A DNA stretch of 5,521 nt from NCBI GenBank assembly GCA_003105305.1, contig PQAQ01000219.1, positions 4,144 through 9,664 of the forward strand, read 5' to 3'. The position numbers and the translations under genes are program-made. Positions within the stretch are counted from its first letter, which is position 1; the number at the start of each line of letters is the position of its first letter. This document shows, piece after piece, positions 1 through 5,133 of this stretch. The stretch comes from Candidatus Methylomirabilota bacterium. GTDB taxonomy: Bacteria; Methylomirabilota; Methylomirabilia; Methylomirabilales; Methylomirabilaceae. Under the pieces are notes generated by a model. It made no database searches. It saw only the letters and a program-made list of their open reading frames with translations, and was not told the DNA's origin.

Positions 1-368
1 TCGATCTTGAGATTGGGATTGAGCCCGCCTTGCAGCAAGACCTCTGTCCCGTCGAGTTCGATCATCTCCTCGATCTTCTGAAAGATCTCCTCCTTGGACA
101 GGAGATACGCTTCCGAAGAAGTCGGCGAACGGTAGAAAGCGCAGAACGAACATTGGACCCAGCAGATGTTCGTGTAGTTGACGGTGCGACCGATCACATA
201 GGTCACAACCGGATCGGGATGCAGGCGCCAGCGTGCGCGGTCGGCCATGGCCGACAGCTCGAGCAGCGTCGCGCGCTCGAATAGCTCGACCCCATCATCG
301 AAGGTGAGCCGCTCTCCCGCCTCCACCCTCTCCGCGATCGCCTCGATCCTTACGTTCGATCCACCCAT
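1..368 (-). CDS. mqnC: Cyclic dehypoxanthinyl futalosine synthase MqnC, N-terminal part (runs off window)
   Basis: This is a radical SAM enzyme of the futalosine menaquinone pathway that cyclises dehypoxanthinyl futalosine in the cytoplasm. Only the first 122 codons are inside the window; the gene continues past position 1. The reading shows a short helical N-terminus rich in Glu and Arg, the stretch VTYVIGRTVNYTNIC, and the [4Fe-4S]/SAM motif CxxxCxxC at Cys69, Cys73 and Cys76 followed by AFYR. The later LLQGGLNPNL (about residues 111-120) is characteristic of MqnC, whereas MqnE has IVAGINP at the same place. The ATG at 368 is the first possible start, because an in-frame TGA lies one codon upstream. 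A TGAGGA Shine-Dalgarno sits nine bases before it. It is separated from the upstream ELM1-like gene by 220 bases, so it may have its own promoter. Family assignment is strong; the fate of the C-terminal part is unseen. Confidence 0.93.
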   Translation of the reverse strand, partial: MGGSNVRIEAIAERVEAGERLTFDDGVELFERATLLELSAMADRARWRLHPDPVVTYVIGRTVNYTNICWVQCSFCAFYRSPTSSEAYLLSKEEIFQKIEEMIELDGTEVLLQGGLNPNLKI

Positions 369-588
369 ACCTCACAATCCTCAGTGTCAGTCGGCACGCG
401 TGATGAGACGCTGCCTCTCAAATAGTTACACGCAGACATGGTTGTGTAGCGAAGCGACCGTCCTGTTCAACATCAGCACTTAACCTGCAATTCATGAAGT
501 GGATTCAACCAACGACGAAAATGGCGGAGCATCGACATCGTCGGCCATCCAGCGCGTATACATAGTAGAGCCATTACTGGAAATCTTG
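369..588. other. 220-base non-coding gap between the ELM1-like gene and mqnC
   Basis: I find no convincing gene here. Short open frames on both strands are unlike any family I know and partly run into the ELM1-like gene antisense or out of frame. I looked for a terminator after the ELM1-like stop: the best candidate is a five-base ATGGC/GCCAT stem with an 18-base loop followed by TTTT (roughly 523-548), too weak to call. For a sigma-70 promoter the best minus-strand match is TTGAAC, 16 bases, TACACA (about 448-475), also weak. The length fits a promoter plus leader for mqnC, but no specific site is supported. Confidence 0.5.
378..383 (-). promoter_or_regulatory. Shine-Dalgarno of mqnC
   Basis: On the minus strand this reads TGAGGA and lies nine bases from the ATG at 368. 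It supports that start over the in-frame GTG at codon 15. A second GAGG lies closer, ending two bases from the ATG, which is too near to be the usual site. Confidence 0.6.
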
Positions 589-1593
589 TCAAGTCCTTTT
601 GGCTTTGCGCTCGAAGGACGACCGGTTTGCCGCAAGCCGCTCGTGGATGGCGGAGACCACGGCCCCGGTAGGATCCGGTGGAGCATACGTCCAGGGGTGG
701 AATGTGTCGCTCAGCGGTCTGGCTGCGCCATGCGCAATGAGTTTATCGATGATATGGCGATGGTAGATCTCCGTCGCGCAATCATTGACGTCTACCAGCA
801 GCGGCTTGCCGGTATAACTGACCTCAGAGCACATAGACGCCGAATCCCCGGTGGCGACAAACAGGTCGCTATGGGCGAGCAGCGCAGGATACACATCCGG
901 GTCCGTTTGTTGCCAGTCGAAAAATTCGACATGCAGACCGGCAACTTCATCGAGCAGGGCGGCCAGAGCGTCTTTCGGTGTTCGACGGCTATTAGTGACC
1001 GCGAGGCTACCCCGAAGCGACGCAACGATACGTACAACCCGCCTGCCCAGGCAACGCGCATGACTTTCGTCAAATCCAAAGCAATAGCGGGTATTGCCGC
1101 CCACCAGTAAACCCACCACAGGCCGCGCTAAGTCGGCGAATAACTGTCGATGCCGATGGAAGGCCTGGTTCAGCAGCCGGTCCGTCATTCTATGCACCAC
1201 GCCTACCGTCGTGACAATATTGGTGCCGCTCAACTGGGGGGAGGCAACCAGGTCATACTCCCCGAGGCGCGGGTCAGGTTCGTCCGGAAGGATGGACGCC
1301 AGATACACGTTCAGCAGCCGCCATTGAAACACACGCTTGACATCCGCGATGGGGCCGATCGTATCTTCACCGGTACCGCTCAGTAGGATTAACGGCCTCA
1401 GTTCTCCGTCGCGGCAGGATCGGTTGTAACGATGCTCCAATAACCTGGCGTATGCTTCAGCATCACCGTTAGGCAACGGAATCGTCTGGTAGCCGTAGCC
1501 TAGCCGCTCAGCTACGCCGATGCGGGCGTGAAACTCACCGGTGTAGGCGCTGTCTACGATCCAGACCAGCGGCGCAACGAACTCCACGTTCAT
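589..1593 (-). CDS. ELM1-family protein (PF06258-like, GT-B-like fold), role unknown
   Basis: This 334-residue cytoplasmic protein has the landmarks of the mitochondrial-fission ELM1 family, which is widespread in bacteria and resembles GT-B glycosyltransferases; its bacterial reaction is not established to my knowledge. Visible blocks are LPDEPDPRLGEYDLVASPQ (about 102-120), NIVTTVGVVHRMT, VGLLVGGNTRYCFGF (160-174), LAVTNSRRTP (197-206) and GDSASMCSEV (249-258), then TGKPLLVDV and a C-terminal WTYAPPDPTG. The GGN, NSRRTP and DSxSMxSE blocks are the ones usually conserved. No signal peptide or membrane segment is seen. Its ATG overlaps the stop of the upstream flavoprotein gene by four bases (ATGA). 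GGGAG is only one base from that ATG but seven bases from an in-frame GTG at codon 3 (position 1587), so GTG could be the true start. The mqn neighbours suggest a metabolic role, but this is inference. Confidence 0.85.
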   Translation of the reverse strand: MNVEFVAPLVWIVDSAYTGEFHARIGVAERLGYGYQTIPLPNGDAEAYARLLEHRYNRSCRDGELRPLILLSGTGEDTIGPIADVKRVFQWRLLNVYLASILPDEPDPRLGEYDLVASPQLSGTNIVTTVGVVHRMTDRLLNQAFHRHRQLFADLARPVVGLLVGGNTRYCFGFDESHARCLGRRVVRIVASLRGSLAVTNSRRTPKDALAALLDEVAGLHVEFFDWQQTDPDVYPALLAHSDLFVATGDSASMCSEVSYTGKPLLVDVNDCATEIYHRHIIDKLIAHGAARPLSDTFHPWTYAPPDPTGAVVSAIHERLAANRSSFERKAKRT

Positions 1594-2597
1594 ACTCCCA
1601 CGTCTTTAGCGATCGCCATAGCCGCTACCGCGCCGTCTGCCATGGCAGTCACGACGGAGGACTGGTTCGGGTTAGCGACGTCGCCAATGGCGTATACGAA
1701 GGGCAGCGAAGCGCGCTTGCGCGCATCGACCTGTACGTAGCCGTCGTTATTCCTTTCCAGCCCGGTCAAGGGGCCGAGCCCGTTGAGGCATTCTGTGTTG
1801 GGCGTAAAGCCGATGCGAGCAAAAATCCGGTCAACCTCGATGTGCTCGGTCCGGAAATTGTTTTTAGTCAACCCAATGGTAATGCCATTGGACCCCTGAC
1901 AAAAGCTGGTGACGAGTGCGTCGGCATGTTCCTTGACGCGCCCGTGCCGTATGAGCGCTTCCACCTCTTGACGCACTAGGGACTGCGCCCTGGACTGCGA
2001 ACGGATAATCAAATGGGTAAGAGCGGTTCTGGAGGCGAGATCCTTCACGGTGAAATGGGCATTATCGCCGCCGCCGATCACAGCAACTCGCTTTCCATCG
2101 AGGGCCTCCATGGCTTCGAGATGATCCAGGGGGAAAAACGTTAAGAGGCCGGATTCACACAACGGCAGGGCTCCGGGAATCGAGTAGAGAATTTCAGACG
2201 AATTGACCCGTAGTCCGGTGGCGATGACAAGCGCCCGCGCAAACAGCGATGCTGTATGGTGTTCGTGTTCCCGCAAATACAGACGGAAACCGGAATCTTC
2301 TACTATTATGGATACGAGCTTGGCGCCAAGGTGAACTTCGATGGCCTCATCAACAATATGTCGGCCATAGAGCGCCGCAAGCGCCGGCCCCGTTAGGCCC
2401 TGGATACCCAATATCCATCGGTTTATTCGGTTAATGCATAACAATTGTCCGCCCAGCGTCATACCCGGCTCAATAAGGACGGGCCAAAAAGCCAGATGCT
2501 TCAACCATAGCGCGCAGGACATGCCCGCTACCCCGCCACCCAGGATGGCGACGGTCCGGGAGGAAGAGAGGGCGCGGTCTGGGGGCGAGGGTAACAT
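1590..2597 (-). CDS. TrxR-like NAD(P)/FAD-dependent oxidoreductase lacking the CxxC
   Basis: This is a 335-residue soluble flavoprotein of the low-molecular-weight thioredoxin reductase fold. The FAD-binding Rossmann motif GGGVAG is at 20-25, followed by GMTLGGQL (45-52) and the ATG loop of VIATGLR (124-130). A second Rossmann motif, VAVIGGGDNA (171-180), should bind NAD(P)H. The C-terminal FAD motif VYAIGDVANPNQ is at 301-312. Length matches TrxB (about 310-335). The redox CxxC that TrxB has between the ATG loop and the second GGG is absent; the five Cys (28, 54, 147, 233, 270) are isolated. It is therefore not a normal thioredoxin reductase and is closer in logic to TrxR-like ferredoxin-NADP reductases, with acceptor unknown. 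The basic HRR of NADPH-specific TrxB reads IIRSQSR here. The ATG at 2597 has no good Shine-Dalgarno. It follows mqnE by 63 bases and overlaps the ELM1-like gene. Confidence 0.85.
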   Translation of the reverse strand: MLPSPPDRALSSSRTVAILGGGVAGMSCALWLKHLAFWPVLIEPGMTLGGQLLCINRINRWILGIQGLTGPALAALYGRHIVDEAIEVHLGAKLVSIIVEDSGFRLYLREHEHHTASLFARALVIATGLRVNSSEILYSIPGALPLCESGLLTFFPLDHLEAMEALDGKRVAVIGGGDNAHFTVKDLASRTALTHLIIRSQSRAQSLVRQEVEALIRHGRVKEHADALVTSFCQGSNGITIGLTKNNFRTEHIEVDRIFARIGFTPNTECLNGLGPLTGLERNNDGYVQVDARKRASLPFVYAIGDVANPNQSSVVTAMADGAVAAMAIAKDVGV

Positions 2598-2598
2598 G

Positions 2599-2637
2599 TT
2601 ATGCCCGACGCACGTTCATCGTCAGGAAGGCGCTCAT
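2599..2637 (-). other. Possible 12-residue leader ORF before the flavoprotein gene
   Basis: An ATG at 2637 opens MSAFLTMNVRRA and stops with TAA at 2601-2599, one base before the flavoprotein ATG. The main gene lacks a clear Shine-Dalgarno, so re-initiation after this short frame would be one way to translate it. The leader has no good ribosome site of its own, and a frame this short is easily accidental. Its start lies inside one arm of the inverted repeat that brackets mqnE. No function is claimed. Confidence 0.15.
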
Positions 2638-2642
2638 GAGTC
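2624..2642. repeat. Inverted repeat arm A, just downstream of mqnE
   Basis: The minus strand here reads GACTCATGAGCGCCTTCCT. The plus strand at 3776-3795 carries the same sequence with one extra G after GCGCC, so the two sites form an inverted pair: 14 bases exact, then five more after a one-base gap. The arm lies between the mqnE stop and the flavoprotein start, and contains the eight-base palindrome CTCATGAG. An additional partial copy, AGGCGCTCA on the plus strand, is at 2655-2663 and includes the mqnE stop codon. Confidence 0.65.
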
Positions 2643-2660
2643 ACTTTTTCGTAGAGGCGC

Positions 2661-3782
2661 TCACGAAATGGCGACAGGTGAGAGAACGGGGTTGTAGAGC
2701 GCGTCGCGCTCGACCGGCAGTCGGCTGGCCTCGCGGATCATTGTGAGAAGCTGGTCGTGGCGAAGCTCCTGATGGTGCGAGTCGTCGCCCAGGGCGTGGG
2801 TGATCTCATAATGCGTGACCGTTCCGTCAAGGTCGTCCGCCCCGTACCAGAGTGCGAGTTGCGCCACCGCCGGCGTGGTCATAATCCAGAACGCCTTCAC
2901 GTGCGGAATATTATCAAGGAGCAGTCTGGCGATTGCACTCTCACGCAGATTGGCATATCCCGTCGTGATCGGCAGGTGGCCGAGCCCGGTACCCGCGGGA
3001 TCAAACGCCAACGGGACAAAGCACATGAAGCCGCCTGTTTCGTCCTGCAACTCGCGGATATGGAGCAGGTGCGCCACCTTTTCCTCTTCCGTCTCGATGT
3101 GCCCGTAGAGCATTGTCACATTTGAACGAATGCCGGCCCGGTGAACAGCCCTGGCGACGTCGAACCAACCCTCGTTATCCAGCTTGGCTCTAAACAACTC
3201 TTCGTGAACGCGGTTACTGAACACCTCCGCCCCGCCACCCGGACAACAGTCGAGTCCTGCCGCCTTCAGATCGACCAACACCTCGTCCATTGGCTTATTG
3301 GCCACGCGCTGGATCTGTGCCAGCTCGATCATCGTGTAGGCCTTGACCTGAACGCCGGGCCGCGTATCCTTGACCGCCCGAATGAGATCAAGATAGTACT
3401 GATACGGCAGCTTCGGATTGATTCCGGCGACAATATGGATCTCGCGGATCAGCACATCGTCGTGTTTGCGGACCTGATCCCTGATATCATCCATGCTTAG
3501 TACATATGCGCGCGGATCGTCGGATGCGGCATAAAATGAGCAGAACTTACACCCCTTGTTGCAGATGTTCGTATAGTTGATGTGCAGGTTGCGAACGAAA
3601 TAGGTCAGGTGTCCGCTTATCCGCTCTCGCACCAGGTTGGCAAGAAAGCCTACGGAGGTCAGGTCGCGTGTTCGATAGAGCGCGAGCCCGTCATCGGCGC
3701 CCAGACGCGCACCGTCTTGTATCTTCCGATAGATCTTATCCAGCCCTGAGACCGCTAACCTGGACTCCATCAGGCGACTCAT
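2661..3782 (-). CDS. mqnE: Aminofutalosine synthase MqnE (radical SAM)
   Basis: MqnE uses SAM radical chemistry to join the enolpyruvyl product of MqnA to the adenosyl group, giving 6-amino-6-deoxyfutalosine, an early step of futalosine-route menaquinone synthesis in the cytoplasm. The 373-residue product has the family's usual length. After LHINYTNIC the cluster motif CxxxCxxC is Cys74, Cys78 and Cys81, followed by SFY. Other family marks are IHIVAGINPKLP, KAYTMIELAQI, the glycine-rich CCPGGGAEVFSNRVHEEL, NVTMLYGHIET and FVPLAFDPAGTGLG. The C-terminus ends PVERDALYNPV plus a few residues. The ATG at 3782 overlaps the ccmI-like stop (ATGA) and has AGGAGG ten bases upstream; an in-frame ATG at codon 5 is too far from that site. 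The coupling ties menaquinone synthesis to cytochrome c maturation. Inverted-repeat arms lie over its start and past its end. Confidence 0.96.
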   Translation of the reverse strand: MSRLMESRLAVSGLDKIYRKIQDGARLGADDGLALYRTRDLTSVGFLANLVRERISGHLTYFVRNLHINYTNICNKGCKFCSFYAASDDPRAYVLSMDDIRDQVRKHDDVLIREIHIVAGINPKLPYQYYLDLIRAVKDTRPGVQVKAYTMIELAQIQRVANKPMDEVLVDLKAAGLDCCPGGGAEVFSNRVHEELFRAKLDNEGWFDVARAVHRAGIRSNVTMLYGHIETEEEKVAHLLHIRELQDETGGFMCFVPLAFDPAGTGLGHLPITTGYANLRESAIARLLLDNIPHVKAFWIMTTPAVAQLALWYGADDLDGTVTHYEITHALGDDSHHQELRHDQLLTMIREASRLPVERDALYNPVLSPVAIS

Positions 3783-3795
3783 GAGCGCCGTTCCT
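3776..3795. repeat. Inverted repeat arm B, over the mqnE start
   Basis: This is the partner of the arm at 2624-2642. It covers the last codons and stop of the ccmI-like gene, the mqnE start codon and half of the mqnE Shine-Dalgarno. In the mRNA the two arms would be complementary over 19 bases with one bulged base, so pairing could in principle mask the mqnE ribosome site. Such pairing across about 1.1 kb is inference. Confidence 0.65.
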
Positions 3796-4099
3796 CCTCG
3801 GTCGGTTCGTTCGAGCTGCCTCGTTGACCACCCAACCGATCGATCCGCTGGAGGAGGGATATGGCTCTCAACTCGTAGCTGTGGCGCGCCTGTTCATAGT
3901 CTTCGACGCTCAGCTTCCCTGCCTGCTGGTCGAACTCGAGCTCCTTGATAGCGGCATAGACCGTCTCTTTCTCGGCCAGGAGCTCCTGTAACTGGTCCTG
4001 TTCTAACTCCAGTGGAGATTCCTCGGACGACTTGAAGAACGGAAGAAGCACCGGCAGAAGGGCGAGAAACAGAAGCAGACTGATAATCAGGATAACCAC
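3779..4099 (-). CDS. ccmI: Short CcmI-like cytochrome c biogenesis protein
   Basis: The 106-residue product has one N-terminal membrane segment (about residues 2-22) followed by a charged, probably coiled-coil region containing LLAEKETVYAAIKELEFDQQ and GKLSVEDYEQARHSYE. That block is typical of the N-terminal part of CcmI, which helps present apocytochrome to the CcmF/CcmH heme ligation complex. Full CcmI/CycH proteins carry a long TPR domain after this part; here it is absent and the gene ends cleanly, so this is a minimal form rather than an obvious frameshift. The start is GTG at 4099; an in-frame TGA lies about eight codons upstream, and no other start fits before the membrane segment. 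GGGAA lies ten bases before it. It sits four bases after ccmH and overlaps mqnE by four. It could alternatively be called an uncharacterised CcmI N-domain protein. Confidence 0.75.
   Translation of the reverse strand: MVILIISLLLFLALLPVLLPFFKSSEESPLELEQDQLQELLAEKETVYAAIKELEFDQQAGKLSVEDYEQARHSYELRAISLLQRIDRLGGQRGSSNEPTEEERRS
3793..3798 (-). promoter_or_regulatory. Strong Shine-Dalgarno of mqnE
   Basis: The minus strand reads AGGAGG, a full consensus site ten bases before the ATG at 3782. It lies inside the 3' end of the ccmI-like gene and decides the start of mqnE at codon 1 rather than the ATG at codon 5. It is the strongest ribosome site in the window and overlaps inverted-repeat arm B. Confidence 0.75.
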
Positions 4100-4103
4100 G
4101 TCG

Positions 4104-4586
4104 TTAGCGTTCCCACTCCTTCAGTTCCGATTCAAGTCGGCTGGCATACCGTGGATCAGTAGGGCTGGACTGTTCTACGTTCGATTCGTGACCTCTCCTA
4201 ATCGAGCGTCGAATTGTCAGCACGATGATTCCGCCTCCTCCCAGGATGGCGACGAACGGCAGCAGCCAGGCGACCCAGTTAAATCCATGGCGCGCAGGCG
4301 ACAGCAATATCCACTCGCCATAACGGCTGACGAAGTAGCTGCGGATCTGATCCGGGCTCTCGCCATTCTTCAGCTTATCGTGAATCACCTCACGCATCTG
4401 CGTCGCCATCTCCGATGGCGAGTCGGCCACCGAGAGATTCTGACACACCGGACAACGCAACTCAGCCGCCACTCGAAGCGTCTGCTCCTCCAGACTACCG
4501 GCCGATGCGGCGGACGCCCATACCCCAACCACGATCAGCAGCAGGCACGCGATCAGGGATCGCTTGCTACTACCCACACTTTGCAT
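4104..4586 (-). CDS. ccmH: Cytochrome c maturation protein CcmH (LRCPVCQN thiol protein)
   Basis: CcmH is a membrane-anchored periplasmic thiol protein that handles apocytochrome CxxCH cysteines before heme attachment by CcmF. The 160-residue product has a basic start and hydrophobic signal segment (about 10-28, ending ASAASAG), the signature LRCPVCQN with Cys45 and Cys48, then SPSEMATQMREVIHDKLKNGESPDQIRSYFVSRYGEWILLSP, given here only as the family's usual three-helix block at about 56-96. A second membrane segment is at 103-125 and a basic cytoplasmic tail follows. This matches the short CcmH type rather than the longer fused E. coli form. The ATG at 4586 has only a weak AGGG six bases upstream. 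It lies 28 bases after ccmG and four bases before the ccmI-like gene, in a clear operon. Confidence 0.95.
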   Translation of the reverse strand: MQSVGSSKRSLIACLLLIVVGVWASAASAGSLEEQTLRVAAELRCPVCQNLSVADSPSEMATQMREVIHDKLKNGESPDQIRSYFVSRYGEWILLSPARHGFNWVAWLLPFVAILGGGGIIVLTIRRSIRRGHESNVEQSSPTDPRYASRLESELKEWER

Positions 4587-4614
4587 TTGTTACCCTACAC
4601 CCCACACCCTGCTC

Positions 4615-5133
4615 TTAAAGCATTTCCTCGATCTTCGCCCTCAGCACCTTCTCGTTGAGGGCGCCGACGTGCTTATAGTGAATCGTCCCGTCCTTTCCGA
4701 TAAAGAACGTTTCCGGCACACCATACACGCCGTAATCGATCGAAATCTTCCCCTGAACGTCAGGACCGTTTGGAAAGCTGAGCTTAAACCGGTCAATGAA
4801 TCCTTTCGCATCAGTATCCCGATCCTGTATGTCCACCCCGATGAACACAACGCCCCGATCCCGGTAGGCTTGCCAGGCGGCCTCCAGGTGCGGCGCCTCC
4901 TCGTAGCAAGCCGGGAAACACCAGGAAGCCCAGAAGTTGAGAACGATCGGCTTTCCGAGGAGTTGCTCCAGGCTGTTGTGGCTTCCATCAAACATAACAA
5001 CCGCGAACGGAGGCGCCTGACGTCCCACCAGCGGCGACGGGACCTCCCGCGGGTTGGTTTTGAAGCCGTAGGCCAAAAGCAGGAGAATCGGGATGATGCT
5101 GAGCAGCAGGCTCAGCTTCTTCCAGGTTGCCAT
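4615..5133 (-). CDS. ccmG: CcmG/DsbE-type thioredoxin-like protein with CxxxC active site
   Basis: CcmG is a membrane-tethered periplasmic thioredoxin-fold protein that reduces the Ccm thiol partners and apocytochromes. The 172-residue product has a membrane anchor (about 6-22), the start of the fold at VGRQAPPFAVVMFDG, an active-site segment NFWASWCFPACYEEAP (67-81), GVVFIGVDIQD (94-104), the cis-proline loop YGVPETFFIGKDG (137-149), and a short C-terminal helix. Length and layout fit CcmG/TlpA. The oddity is Cys72-FPA-Cys76, a CxxxC in place of the usual WCxxC, with the flanks in register on both sides. The ATG at 5133 has GGGGAG eight bases upstream and directly precedes the anchor; a longer frame from 5238 would add a nonsense N-terminus overlapping ccmF. 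It overlaps the ccmF 3' end by 22 bases. Confidence 0.93.
   Translation of the reverse strand: MATWKKLSLLLSIIPILLLLAYGFKTNPREVPSPLVGRQAPPFAVVMFDGSHNSLEQLLGKPIVLNFWASWCFPACYEEAPHLEAAWQAYRDRGVVFIGVDIQDRDTDAKGFIDRFKLSFPNGPDVQGKISIDYGVYGVPETFFIGKDGTIHYKHVGALNEKVLRAKIEEML

Noticed and set aside
448..475. Sigma-70 promoter for mqnC
   Set aside because: TTGAAC and TACACA with 16-base spacing match consensus too poorly, and such matches are common by chance.
523..548. Rho-independent terminator after the ELM1-like gene
   Set aside because: The stem is only five bases with an 18-base loop, and the T run is short.
499..1110. Plus-strand open frame of 203 codons partly in the gap before mqnC
   Set aside because: Most of it is antisense to the conserved ELM1-like gene, and the part in the gap has no recognisable motif or ribosome site.
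2624..3795. mqnE as cargo of a transposon with terminal inverted repeats
   Set aside because: There is no transposase or target-site duplication, and one arm overlaps functional coding and ribosome-site sequence in a tight operon. The repeat itself is kept as a finding.
4032..4658. Plus-strand open frame of 208 codons opposite ccmH
   Set aside because: It lies antisense to a gene with a clear LRCPVCQN motif and has low-complexity Arg/His-rich content with no domain.
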